NCBI GenBank assembly: GCA_934662505.1 | Contig: CAKUKE010000013.1 | Location: forward strand, 3,060-67,059 | Length of the DNA: 64,000 nucleotides | Direction of reading: 5' to 3' | Origin: an uncultured Clostridia bacterium | GTDB taxonomy: Bacteria > Bacillota > Clostridia > Christensenellales > Aristaeellaceae | Part shown: positions 34,889 through 43,081 of the stretch, piece by piece | Position numbering within the stretch: position 1 is the first letter of the stretch | How the letters are laid out: each line of letters begins with the position of its first letter | The notes under the pieces: generated by a model | What the model saw: the letters and a program-made list of their open reading frames with translations, nothing else | Told to the model about the DNA's origin: nothing | The model's database searches: none | Position numbers and translations under genes: made by a program

Positions 34889-36610
34889 ATGAAACGGCTG
34901 ATTTGTCTGGTGTGCGTAGTGACGTTGCTGGCAACGGGAATTCTTGCGCTGGCGGAGGAGCAGGTGGACGCGGTGAGCGCGGATACCCTCCGGCAGGGAG
35001 ACACCGGGGAGGCGGTCAGTCAGCTGCAGACCCGGCTGAAGGCGCTTCAGTATTACACCGGCCCCGTCAGCGGTCAGTACGGCGCGCAGACGGCCAAAGC
35101 GGTCAGGGCAGTGCAGACCGCCTATGGGCTGGAGGAGACAGGCGAGGCCGACGCGGATACGGTGGAGATCATCTATGGCGAATGCTACCGTCCCCTGCAG
35201 TACGGCGACGAGGGGGAGGATGTGAAGCTGCTCCAGGGTCGTCTGGGCGAACTGGGCTACTATACGGATAAGGCGAGCGGCAAGTACCTGAAAAACACGC
35301 AGGCGGCTGTGAAGACCTTCCAGAGCGAGTTCGGGCTGGAGGCAAACGGAAAGGCCGATGTGGAAACGCAGCAGACGCTGTTTGCCGCGCAGGCGCGCCC
35401 CGACCCCACGCCCACGCCGGCGCCCGGGCCTACGCCCACGCTGGGACCCCATCAGGACTTTCCCGGCACCCTTCAGTACGGCAGCAAAAGCGCCAATGTG
35501 CAGAAGGTGCAGCAGCGGCTGATGGATCTGGGCTTTTTCACCTACTATAAAACGACGCAGGGCTATTACAGGCATACGCAGGAAGCGGTAAAGGCGTTTC
35601 AGAAGTACAACGGTCTGGAACAGACGGGCACCGTGGATGAAAGCACCTGGAACGCGCTGTTCAACGATGAAACGGTGGTTGCTTCCACAGGCGTTCCCAA
35701 GCCTACGCCGGAGCCGCAGCCGGTGCCTTACGCCATTGAAGTGGACGTCAACAATCAGGTGACGAAAATCTGGAAATACAACGCGGAAACCAAAGATTAC
35801 ACGGATCTGTACAAGAGCTTCCTCTGCTCCACCGGCACGAAATCCAACCCCAGCGAAGTGGGCACCTTTGTACTGACCGCCCGCCGCGCCCGGTGGTGCT
35901 ATTTCAGCAAATGGGGCGGCAGCAAGGCGCAGTACTGGACGAGGATCAACTCGGACATCGCATTTCATTCGCTGATTTACGCCGATTATGATGAAATGAC
36001 CCTGAAGGTCTCCTCCCTCAATCATCTGGGCTCCCGGGCGTCTCACGGCTGCATCCGCCTGACGGTGGCGGACGCCAAGTGGATCTACGATAACTGCGGC
36101 GCGGGCACGGTGGTGACCATTCACGAGGACGGCGTGAGCGATCCTGAACTGAAGCAGGCCATTCAGCCGGGCAAGCTGGACAAGAGCGTGATGCTGCCCA
36201 AGACCACCCCTGCGCCTACGCAGGCGCCGGCCTACGACGGGAACGTTATTCCCACCTTTGAGATCCGCACCCTGTCGAATGGCAAATCCGGCGAGGATGT
36301 GTACTGGCTGCAGATGAAGCTCAAGGAACTGGGCTACTATCAGGGAACGGTGACGGGCACCTATCTGGGCGGCACCCAGAAGGCGGTGAAGGCGTTCCAG
36401 AAGGCCAACAAACTCAGTCAGGACGGTACGGCGGGCAAGGCGGTGTTCAACGCCCTGTTCAAAATGATCGAAGAAGCCAACGCTACACCTGTCCCCACGG
36501 ATACCGTGCCGCCGACGGAAACGCCCGCCCCCGGTGACCCCGCCGCCGGAAAGCTGACGCCCGTGGCTGGCGGCGGTCGAAAAAACACGAAAAATGGAAA
36601 AGAGCATTGA
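34889..36610 (+). CDS. Secreted L,D-transpeptidase with four peptidoglycan-binding domains
   Basis: About 573 residues. A signal peptide (1-23) is followed by two PG_binding_1 domains, a Thr/Pro linker, a third PG_binding_1 domain, the YkuD catalytic domain, another Thr/Pro linker and a fourth PG_binding_1 domain. The YkuD active site is SHGCIRL, with Cys388. Such enzymes form 3-3 crosslinks or attach proteins to peptidoglycan. Four wall-binding modules around one catalytic core is more than usual and suggests stable wall anchoring. The ATG at 34889 is chosen because GAGGG fits it; ATG 34880 is three codons upstream. The C terminus is Pro/Thr-rich then basic. Confidence 0.93.
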   Translation: MKRLICLVCVVTLLATGILALAEEQVDAVSADTLRQGDTGEAVSQLQTRLKALQYYTGPVSGQYGAQTAKAVRAVQTAYGLEETGEADADTVEIIYGECYRPLQYGDEGEDVKLLQGRLGELGYYTDKASGKYLKNTQAAVKTFQSEFGLEANGKADVETQQTLFAAQARPDPTPTPAPGPTPTLGPHQDFPGTLQYGSKSANVQKVQQRLMDLGFFTYYKTTQGYYRHTQEAVKAFQKYNGLEQTGTVDESTWNALFNDETVVASTGVPKPTPEPQPVPYAIEVDVNNQVTKIWKYNAETKDYTDLYKSFLCSTGTKSNPSEVGTFVLTARRARWCYFSKWGGSKAQYWTRINSDIAFHSLIYADYDEMTLKVSSLNHLGSRASHGCIRLTVADAKWIYDNCGAGTVVTIHEDGVSDPELKQAIQPGKLDKSVMLPKTTPAPTQAPAYDGNVIPTFEIRTLSNGKSGEDVYWLQMKLKELGYYQGTVTGTYLGGTQKAVKAFQKANKLSQDGTAGKAVFNALFKMIEEANATPVPTDTVPPTETPAPGDPAAGKLTPVAGGGRKNTKNGKEH

Positions 36611-36635
36611 CAAAAACAGGAGACTGTGGTAAAGT
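36607..36635 (+). promoter_or_regulatory. Sigma-A promoter of the uracil permease leader
   Basis: Consensus TTGACA (36607-36612) overlapping the stop codon of the upstream gene, 17-bp spacer, TAAAGT (36630-36635). Confidence 0.7.
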
Positions 36636-36647
36636 ACTTTCGGTGGG

Positions 36648-36677
36648 TCTTTAAGACGGTACGAGATGCCGACAAGA
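36648..36677 (+). promoter_or_regulatory. Probable PyrR-binding RNA element
   Basis: TCTTTAAG, then a CGGTA/TGCCG stem (36657-36661 with 36667-36671) capped by CGAGA, then ACAAGA closing the lower stem. This matches the PyrR-bound anti-antiterminator of pyr genes (CUUUAA, a GUCC...GGC hairpin with a GAGA loop, then AAG), with the conserved C-G pair replaced by A-U. The loop is one base shorter than the usual form. Placement just after the start site and before a leader terminator supports it. Confidence 0.6.
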
Positions 36678-36711
36678 GAAGCCTGAAAGCGCTGCCTTCA
36701 AATGCGTATTC

Positions 36712-36744
36712 AGCTTGCCGTGCGTCTGCATGGCAAGCTTTTTT
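36712..36744 (+). terminator. Leader (attenuator) terminator of the uracil permease gene
   Basis: Twelve-bp stem (36712-36723 with 36728-36739), GTCT loop, TTTTTT. It lies within the leader, 60 bases before the coding start, so it must be read through for expression. Confidence 0.85.
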
Positions 36745-36803
36745 ATGCGGAAAGACCTGCTGCATCACAGGCCCTGCGGGCCGGAAAGACGGAGGGACCC
36801 CTT

Positions 36804-38159
36804 ATGAAGCTGGTCTACGACATTGGTGACAAGCCTCCCATCAAAAAGAATCTGGTGTACGCCTTCCAGCAGCTGCTGGCTATCATGGCGGCTACGCTGC
36901 TGGTGCCCATCCTGGTAGACGGTTCGGGCGCCTACATGAGCCAGCCGGCCGCGCTGTGCGGCGCGGGCTTCGGCACGCTGTTCTACCTGTTCATTGCCAC
37001 CCGCAGGAAGAGCCCCGTGTTTCTGGGTTCCTCCTTCGCCTTCATCAGCCCCCTGTGCGGGGCGGTGGCCTTCGGCTTTCTGGGCATCTTTCTGGGCGCG
37101 GTGTTCGCAGGTCTTGTGTATGTGGTCATTGCGCTGATCATCAAAAAGACCGGCTCTGCATGGGTCAACAAGCTCCTGCCTCCCGTCGTCATCGGCCCCA
37201 CCGTGGCACTGATCGGCCTTTCTCTGTGCGGCAGCGCGGTGAACAACCTGAACAACACCGCCGCCGGCAGCTATAATCTGGTGAGCATTCTGGTGGGTCT
37301 GGTGGCCTTCCTCATCACCGTGTTTGCTTCTGTCAAGGGCAGCAAGGGCATGAAGATGATCCCCTTCATCATTGGCATTCTGGGCGCGTATGTGATCGCG
37401 CTGGCGCTGACGCTCATCGGCCGCGCCACCGGCTGCGAATACATTCAGCTGGTGAACCTGTCCGCCTTTGACGGCATGCAGCTGTTCAAGCTGCCCCGCT
37501 TCACGTTCCTGGGCATGCTGGGCGTGTATGAAAACGATCCGAACCTGCCTGCCGTCGCCAACAACATCAAGTCCTGGGCGGATGTGCTGAGCATCTTCCT
37601 GCTGTTTGCGCCCGTGGCCTTCGTTACGCTGGCCGAGCACATCGCCGACCATAAGAACCTGTCCTCCATCATTGACCGCGACCTGATTACCGACCCCGGT
37701 CTGGACCGTACCCTGCTGGGCGACGGCGTGGGCTCTGTGGTGGGCTCCTTCTTCGGCGGCTGCCCCAACACCACCTACGGTGAGTCCGTGGGCTGCGTGG
37801 CCATCACCGGCAACGCTTCCATCAGCACCATCGCGCTGGCGGGCGTGTACTGCATCCTGCTGTCCTTCTTCGACCCCTTCGTGTGCTTTGTCAACTCCAT
37901 TCCCTCCTGCATCGTGGGCGGCGCCTGCATCGCGCTGTACGGCTTCATTGCGGTGTCCGGTCTGAAAATGCTCCAGCCCGTTGACCTGAACGACCACCAC
38001 AACCTGTTCGTGGTGGCGGCCATTCTGGTGCTGGGCATCGGCGGACTGACCCTGAACTTCGGCGCCGTGCAGATCAGCTCCATCGCCACCGGCCTGATCG
38101 CCGGCATCATCGTGAACGTGCTGTTCAACCGCCGGAAGGACGAAAAAGCAGCTGAATAA
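36804..38159 (+). CDS. uraA: Uracil permease, NCS2 family
   Basis: Proton-coupled uracil importer, 451 residues with about 14 membrane segments. NCS2 signatures include QQLLAIMAATLLVP near the N terminus, FAFISP, and the substrate-binding motif NTTYGESVG with its conserved Glu. I start at ATG 36804, with GGAGGG seven bases upstream; earlier in-frame ATGs lie inside the leader terminator. The leader has a PyrR-type element and an attenuator, so high UTP/UMP should reduce expression, as for pyrP in Bacillus. It stands alone rather than in a pyr operon. Confidence 0.95.
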   Translation: MKLVYDIGDKPPIKKNLVYAFQQLLAIMAATLLVPILVDGSGAYMSQPAALCGAGFGTLFYLFIATRRKSPVFLGSSFAFISPLCGAVAFGFLGIFLGAVFAGLVYVVIALIIKKTGSAWVNKLLPPVVIGPTVALIGLSLCGSAVNNLNNTAAGSYNLVSILVGLVAFLITVFASVKGSKGMKMIPFIIGILGAYVIALALTLIGRATGCEYIQLVNLSAFDGMQLFKLPRFTFLGMLGVYENDPNLPAVANNIKSWADVLSIFLLFAPVAFVTLAEHIADHKNLSSIIDRDLITDPGLDRTLLGDGVGSVVGSFFGGCPNTTYGESVGCVAITGNASISTIALAGVYCILLSFFDPFVCFVNSIPSCIVGGACIALYGFIAVSGLKMLQPVDLNDHHNLFVVAAILVLGIGGLTLNFGAVQISSIATGLIAGIIVNVLFNRRKDEKAAE

Positions 38160-38203
38160 GCTGCAAATGCCGGAAATAAACGGAAAAATCGGGTAAATAC
38201 ATA

Positions 38204-38232
38204 TTTACAAACCACGCCGCTCATGTTAAAAT
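38204..38232 (+). promoter_or_regulatory. Sigma-A promoter of rpsO, nested in a terminator
   Basis: TTTACA (38204-38209), 17-bp spacer, TAAAAT (38227-38232). The -10 lies in the loop of the hairpin that ends the uracil permease gene. Confidence 0.6.
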
Positions 38233-38249
38233 GAGAGACGTGGTTTTTT
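38209..38249 (+). terminator. Terminator of the uracil permease gene
   Basis: AAACCACG stem (38209-38216 with 38239-38246) with an inner CTCAT/ATGAG stem and TTTTTT. Confidence 0.85.
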
Positions 38250-38383
38250 GAACCGTATGCCCGGGCGCCCGAGTCCTCGACGGCGAGCTGTGTGTGCGGC
38301 GATTCCAAAAAACGGAGGCGGCCTGAAACCACCGGATCCATTCCGCTGCCGCCATCCGGCAACATGCAAGGAGGAAACACAAA
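38250..38383 (+). promoter_or_regulatory. rpsO leader with competing stems, possible S15 autoregulation
   Basis: A 135-base leader precedes rpsO. GGCGGC (38317-38322) can pair with GCCGCC (38348-38353), while CCGGAT (38332-38337) can pair with ATCCGG (38354-38359); the two pairings compete next to the AAGGAGG ribosome-binding site. Ribosomal protein S15 commonly represses its own mRNA through such leaders. The class of this leader is not determined. Confidence 0.4.
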
Positions 38384-38647
38384 ATGGACAAGGCACTCAA
38401 GGCTCAGATCATGCAGACCTACGCCCGTCACGAAGGCGACACCGGTTCTCCCGAAGTGCAGGTGGCGCTGCTGACCGAACGGATCAACCACCTCAACGAG
38501 CACCTCAAGCTGAACAAGAAGGATCATCACAGCCGCCGCGGCCTGCTGCTGATGGTCGGTCAGCGCCGGGGTCTGCTGGAATACCTGAAGAAGACGGATA
38601 TCGAGCGCTATCGTACCCTGATTGAAAAACTGGGTCTGCGTAAATAA
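38384..38647 (+). CDS. rpsO: Small-subunit ribosomal protein S15
   Basis: Binds the central domain of 16S rRNA early in 30S assembly. It is 87 residues, normal length. Conserved RNA-binding residues are visible in HEGDTGSPEVQVALLTERI, HLKLNKKDHHSRRGLL and RRGLLEYLKK. AAGGAGG lies about eight bases before the ATG. It is followed by pnp behind a terminator, the same rpsO-pnp order as in E. coli and Bacillus. Confidence 0.99.
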   Translation: MDKALKAQIMQTYARHEGDTGSPEVQVALLTERINHLNEHLKLNKKDHHSRRGLLLMVGQRRGLLEYLKKTDIERYRTLIEKLGLRK

Positions 38648-38658
38648 GACCATGAACA

Positions 38659-38696
38659 GGCTATCGGCTGGAACCGGTTTCAGCCGGTAGCCTTTT
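38659..38696 (+). terminator. Terminator between rpsO and pnp
   Basis: Twelve-bp stem (38659-38670 with 38681-38692, one G.T pair) enclosing AACCGGTT, then TTTT. Read-through is likely to supply pnp. Confidence 0.85.
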
Positions 38697-38752
38697 CATA
38701 AGCGCTTTGGAGCAGGGGCTCTGAAGCGGAGAAGTGTGTGAGGAGAAGAAAG

Positions 38753-40903
38753 ATGGATTACAAAGCGTACACAATGGAATTTGCGGGTCGGCCGCTGACG
38801 TTGGAATTCGGCAAGTATGCCCAGCAGGCGGGCGGTTCCGCCATCGTCCGTTACGGCGATACGGTGGTGCTGGTCAACGCCACGGCTTCCGATACGCCCC
38901 GGGAAGGCGTGGACTTTTTCCCGCTGACCGTGGACTTTGAAGAAAAGCAGTATGCCGTGGGTAAGATCCCCGGCGGCTTCATCAAGCGGGAAGGCCGCCC
39001 CACTGAAAAGGCGACCCTCACCTGCCGGCTGATCGACCGCCCCCTGCGTCCGCTGTTCAACAAGGGTATGCGCAACGATGTGCAGGTGGTGGCGCAGACG
39101 CTGTCTGTGGATCCCAACAATCCCCCTGAATTTCCGGCCATGATCGGTTCTTCCATCGCGCTGGCCATCAGCGATATTCCCTGGGCCGGTCCTACGGCCG
39201 CCGTGGTGGTGGGTCGGGTGAACGGTCAGTTTATTCTCAACCCCACCGAGGAAGAGGAAGCGCGCAGCGACATGCACGTGACCGTGGCCGGCACCAAGGA
39301 CGCCATCATGATGGTGGAAGCTGGCGCCAAGGAAGTCAGCGAAGACGCCATGATGGACGCCATTCTGTACGCGCATGAAAGCATCAAGGAACTGGTGGCC
39401 TTCCAGGAGAAGATCGTCGCCGAGATCGGCAAGCCCAAGAAGGACTATCCGCTGGTGACCACCGGTGACGATGTGAAGGCCGCCGTGCGCGCTTATGCCT
39501 ATGATAAGTGCGTGTATACCTACGAGACCACCGTCCGCAAGGAGCGTCAGGCGCGCGAGGCCGAGGTGAAGGCGGACGTGCTGGCGCATTTTGCGGAAGA
39601 GTTTGCCGGCCGGGAAAGCGAAGTGGCCGATGCACTGTACTACCTGAACAAGGAAGTCATGCGCCGCAACATTCTGGATAAAGGCATCCGCGCCGATGGC
39701 CGTAAGGTGGACGAGGTGCGTCCCATCTGGTGCGAAGTGGGCGTACTGCCCCGCACCCATGGCAGCGCCGTGTTCACCCGCGGTGAGACGCAGGCGCTGA
39801 CGGTGACCACGCTGGGCTCCGTGAGCGAAGCGCAGCAGCTGGACGGCCTGTCCAACGAAGAAAGCAAGCGCTACATCCACCAGTACAACATGCCCTCCTA
39901 CGCCACCGGCGAGGCCGGCCGTCTGCGCAGCCCCAACCGCCGCGAGATCGGTCACGGCGCGCTGGCGGAGCGGGCGCTGCTGCCCGTCATTCCCAGCGAG
40001 GAGGAATTCCCCTATGCCCTGCGTCTGGTCAGCGAGATCATGAGCAGCAACGGTTCCTCCTCCATGGCCTCCGTGTGCGGCAGCACCCTGTCCCTGATGG
40101 ATGCGGGCGTGCCCATTCATGCGCCGGTAGCCGGTGTGGCCATGGGTTTGATTCAGGATACTGAAAGCGACAAGATTGCCATCCTGACCGACATTCAGGG
40201 TCTGGAAGACTTCCTGGGCGATATGGACTTCAAGGTGGCCGGTACCATGAACGGTATCACCGCCATCCAGATGGATATCAAGATCAAGGGCATCAACCGC
40301 GACATCCTGTCCCGTGCGCTGGCGCAGGCGCTCAAGGGTCGTCTGCACATTCTGGGCATCATGCTGGAAACGCTGGGCCAGCCCCGCGACCACCTGAGCA
40401 AGTTTGCGCCCAAGATCATCCAGTTCACCATCAACCCCGAAAAGATCCGCGAAGTGATCGGTTCGGGCGGAAAGACCATCAACAAGATCATCGCCGAGAC
40501 CGGCGTGAAGATCGATATCGAAGATGACGGCCGCGTGTTCATTTCCACCCCTGATCAGGCGGCGGCGGACAAGGCCAAGGCCATCATCATGGGCATTGCC
40601 AAGGATATCGAAGTGGGCGAGGTGTACATGGGCAAGGTGGTTCGCATCATGAACTTCGGCGCCTTTGTGGAACTGCTGCCCGGTAAGGACGGCATGCTGC
40701 ACATCTCCAAGCTGGCCAACAAGCGTGTGGATAAGGTGGAGGATGTGGTGCACATCGGCGACGAACTGGAAGTGAAGGTGTGCGAGATCGATGCGCAGGG
40801 CCGCATCAACCTGATCCGCAACGATATCACCTACGATAATCCCGGCTTCACCCGTTCCGCGCCCGCCGGCACCCGGCCTCCGCGCCGGGAAAGCAACCGC
40901 TGA
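38753..40903 (+). CDS. pnp: Polyribonucleotide nucleotidyltransferase (PNPase)
   Basis: Phosphorolytic 3'-5' exoribonuclease of mRNA decay, 716 residues. It has two RNase PH-like domains (the second with GSSSMASVCGSTLSLMDAGV), a KH domain (IREVIGSGGKTINKII, about 555-615) and a C-terminal S1 domain (YMGKVVRIMNFGAFVELLPG, about 625-695). The tail is short and Arg/Pro-rich. The ATG at 38753 has AGGAGA six bases upstream; a GTG 15 bases earlier overlaps that site. It has an rpsO-pnp-mlpA gene order as in Bacillus. Confidence 0.98.
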   Translation: MDYKAYTMEFAGRPLTLEFGKYAQQAGGSAIVRYGDTVVLVNATASDTPREGVDFFPLTVDFEEKQYAVGKIPGGFIKREGRPTEKATLTCRLIDRPLRPLFNKGMRNDVQVVAQTLSVDPNNPPEFPAMIGSSIALAISDIPWAGPTAAVVVGRVNGQFILNPTEEEEARSDMHVTVAGTKDAIMMVEAGAKEVSEDAMMDAILYAHESIKELVAFQEKIVAEIGKPKKDYPLVTTGDDVKAAVRAYAYDKCVYTYETTVRKERQAREAEVKADVLAHFAEEFAGRESEVADALYYLNKEVMRRNILDKGIRADGRKVDEVRPIWCEVGVLPRTHGSAVFTRGETQALTVTTLGSVSEAQQLDGLSNEESKRYIHQYNMPSYATGEAGRLRSPNRREIGHGALAERALLPVIPSEEEFPYALRLVSEIMSSNGSSSMASVCGSTLSLMDAGVPIHAPVAGVAMGLIQDTESDKIAILTDIQGLEDFLGDMDFKVAGTMNGITAIQMDIKIKGINRDILSRALAQALKGRLHILGIMLETLGQPRDHLSKFAPKIIQFTINPEKIREVIGSGGKTINKIIAETGVKIDIEDDGRVFISTPDQAAADKAKAIIMGIAKDIEVGEVYMGKVVRIMNFGAFVELLPGKDGMLHISKLANKRVDKVEDVVHIGDELEVKVCEIDAQGRINLIRNDITYDNPGFTRSAPAGTRPPRRESNR

Positions 40904-40930
40904 TAACGGCATAAAACGGATATAACGGAT

Positions 40931-40977
40931 ACGCAGGGGGGAAGCTGAGGGTAGTTTCCTCCCTTGCGTGCCTTTTG
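40931..40977 (+). terminator. Terminator after pnp
   Basis: A 13-bp stem (40931-40943 with 40956-40969) with one bulged T and one G.T pair, followed by GCCTTTT. Confidence 0.7.
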
Positions 40978-41007
40978 GCCGCTGATAAGGAAAAGGAGCG
41001 CTGGTAT

Positions 41008-42264
41008 ATGGAAATCATCACGCTGAGCAATGGTCTGCGGGTGGCGCTGGAAGAAATGCCCCATCTGCGCTCAGTTTCCGTGGGCGTGTGGGTGAAGGCA
41101 GGCTCCATGCTGGAAAGACCGGAGGAAAACGGACTGTCCCATTTTATGGAGCATATGGCGTTCAAGGGAACCGCCCGCCGGAGCGCACGGCAGATCGCCG
41201 AGGAAATGGACGCTGTGGGCGGTCAGATGAACGCGGCGACCAGCAAGGTGTGCACCAATTATTACGCCAAGGTCATCGACGAGGATCTGCCGCTGGCCAT
41301 GGATTTATTGTCCGACATTGTGATTCATCCCGCGCTGGATAAAAAGGAAATGGACAAAGAGCGGGGGGTCATTTTGGAGGAGATCGCCATGGTGGAGGAT
41401 TCCCCGGAGGATGTGGTTTACGATGTGCTGGCCGGGGCGGTGTACGGCAGTCAGTCGCTGGGTCAGACCATTCTGGGTCCCGGCGAGAAGATCGCCGCCT
41501 ACCAGCCGGCGGATCTGCAGGCCTTCCGGGCGCGGCATTACGGCCCGAAAAACGCTGTGGTCGCCCTTGCGGGGCACTTTGACCCGAAGCGGATCCGGGA
41601 ACAGCTGGAAACCTATTTCGGCGATTGGACGGGGCCGGAAGGGGAGGCCTTCCCCGTGGAGGAGGCCGTGCCTGCGCCTGCGTATTTGTGCCGGGAAAAG
41701 GATACCGAGCAGATGCACCTGTGCGTGGGGTACCGCGCCCTGCCGCTGGGCAGCCCCCATGTGTACCGGCAGGCTGTCATGAACGGTATTCTGGGCGGCG
41801 GCATGTCCTCCCGCCTGTTTCAGCGCATCCGGGAGGAATTGGGTATGGCCTATTCCGTCTATTCCGGCCCCTCCGCCTACCCGGGCTGCGGCGATTTTAC
41901 CATTTATGCTGCGACGACGCCCAAAAATGCGGAAAAAGTGCTGGAGCAGATTGACGGTGAACTGGAAAAGCTGCTGCGGGAGGGCGTGACGGAGAAGGAA
42001 TTCATCCAGTCCAAGGCGCAGCTGAAGGGCAGCTTCATTCTGGGGCTGGAAAGCGCGTTTAACCGGATGAACAGCATGGGCGCCAATCTGATGATGCGCG
42101 ACCGGCTGATCGCGCCGGATGAGACGATTCACGGTGTGGAGCAGGTGACCATGGAAGACGTGCGGGCGGCTGTGCAGGATCTGCTGACTGCGCCCCGCAG
42201 CATTGCGCTGGTAGGCCGTCAGGCGGAAAAAACGCTGGCGCGGATGAAAAAACAAAGTCTCTGA
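41008..42264 (+). CDS. mlpA: M16-family zinc peptidase (MlpA/YmxG-like)
   Basis: Pitrilysin/processing-peptidase-like metalloprotease, 418 residues. The inverted zinc motif HxxEH is HFMEH at 45-49, and the third ligand Glu falls in the expected region near 120-128 (ERGVILEEIAM). The C-terminal half has the family's second fold with MSSRLFQRIREELGMAYSV. Bacillus has the same gene between pnp and the dipicolinate operon. The ATG at 41008 has AAGGAG nine bases upstream; an in-frame ATG 33 bases earlier is less likely. Substrate unknown. Confidence 0.94.
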   Translation: MEIITLSNGLRVALEEMPHLRSVSVGVWVKAGSMLERPEENGLSHFMEHMAFKGTARRSARQIAEEMDAVGGQMNAATSKVCTNYYAKVIDEDLPLAMDLLSDIVIHPALDKKEMDKERGVILEEIAMVEDSPEDVVYDVLAGAVYGSQSLGQTILGPGEKIAAYQPADLQAFRARHYGPKNAVVALAGHFDPKRIREQLETYFGDWTGPEGEAFPVEEAVPAPAYLCREKDTEQMHLCVGYRALPLGSPHVYRQAVMNGILGGGMSSRLFQRIREELGMAYSVYSGPSAYPGCGDFTIYAATTPKNAEKVLEQIDGELEKLLREGVTEKEFIQSKAQLKGSFILGLESAFNRMNSMGANLMMRDRLIAPDETIHGVEQVTMEDVRAAVQDLLTAPRSIALVGRQAEKTLARMKKQSL

Positions 42265-42282
42265 CCGGACGGCGATCAAGAC

Positions 42283-42312
42283 GCACCGGTCAGCGCCCCC
42301 CTTCATAGGATG
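42283..42312 (+). promoter_or_regulatory. Candidate sigma-K-like promoter of dpaAB
   Basis: GCACC (42283-42287), 16-bp spacer, CATAGGATG (42304-42312). In Bacillus the dpaAB (spoVF) operon is transcribed by sigma-K, whose promoters have AC and CATAnnnTA. The -10 lies in the 5' arm of the hairpin at 42295, so transcripts would start in its loop and lack that arm. Confidence 0.6.
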
Positions 42313-42342
42313 CAAGTAACATCCTGTGGAGGGGGGCTTTTT
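42295..42342 (+). terminator. 18-bp terminator hairpin that contains the dpaA ribosome-binding site
   Basis: Bases 42295-42312 pair with 42320-42337 over 18 consecutive pairs (two G.U), with a seven-base loop, then TTTTT. The 3' arm includes GGAGGGGGG, the ribosome-binding site for the dpaA ATG at 42344. It would stop read-through from mlpA and mask dpaA translation on any read-through RNA. Confidence 0.85.
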
Positions 42343-42343
42343 G

Positions 42344-43081
42344 ATGCGGTTGTACGTGTGCGGCGATCAGGCGCGCAGTCATTACCTGCGGGAAGCAGCG
42401 TTGAAAAAGGGGCTGGGGGTGACCTGTCTGGAGGAGGCGGACGTGGTGGTGCTGCCCTTGCCGCGGTCAGATGGGGATCGGGAGACGATCGGGCGGCTGC
42501 GGAAGGGGCAGTGGGCGGTTTGCGGGCTGATGGACGAAGCGGCGGAACAGGCGCTGCTGGAGAAAGGGTGCCGGATCGTGCGGGTCTACCGCGACGAACA
42601 GTATCTTGTGGGCAACAGCAGGGACAGCGCAGAGGGCGCGGTCTGGGCGCTGATGGGAAAGGCGGCCTTTGCCCTGAGCCGCGCCCGGTGTCTGGTGATT
42701 GGCTTCGGACGGCTGGGCAAGGCGCTGAAGGCGGTGCTGGAGGGAATGGGCGCGGAGACGGTGGTGGCGGCGCGCAGCCCGGAGCAGCGGGCACAGGCGG
42801 GCGCAGACAGTCTGACGCTGGCGCAGGCGTTTGATGATCTGAGCGGCTTTGATGCGGTGATCAACACCGTGCCCGCCCGTATATTGGGTCGCGCGGCGCT
42901 GAGCACCCTGCGGCCGGGCAGCCTGTTAATGGATACCGCCAGCGCCCCCTACGGCTTCTCGGTGGAGGAGGCCTGCGCGCTGCGCCTGACGGCATGGCGG
43001 GAAAACGGTATTCCGGGGCGGTATTGCCCCATGACGGCGGCGGAAAGGCTGCTGGCGCTGATCGAAAGGGAGGTCAAATAA
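42344..43081 (+). CDS. dpaA: Dipicolinate synthase subunit A
   Basis: Mother-cell enzyme subunit that makes dipicolinic acid from a dihydrodipicolinate-pathway intermediate, needed for spore heat resistance. It is 245 residues, about 50 shorter than Bacillus DpaA, with the difference in the N-terminal domain. A Rossmann dinucleotide motif, VIGFGRLGKALKAVL, starts near 118, followed by ARSPEQR and a NTVPARILG loop. The ATG at 42344 follows a hairpin whose arm holds the ribosome-binding site. dpaB starts at the base after the stop codon. Confidence 0.9.
   Translation: MRLYVCGDQARSHYLREAALKKGLGVTCLEEADVVVLPLPRSDGDRETIGRLRKGQWAVCGLMDEAAEQALLEKGCRIVRVYRDEQYLVGNSRDSAEGAVWALMGKAAFALSRARCLVIGFGRLGKALKAVLEGMGAETVVAARSPEQRAQAGADSLTLAQAFDDLSGFDAVINTVPARILGRAALSTLRPGSLLMDTASAPYGFSVEEACALRLTAWRENGIPGRYCPMTAAERLLALIEREVK

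Noticed and set aside
36626..36829. A short leader peptide in the uracil permease leader
   Set aside because: The frame runs through the PyrR-like hairpin and terminator and past the permease start, without a good ribosome-binding site. RNA-based control explains the region better.
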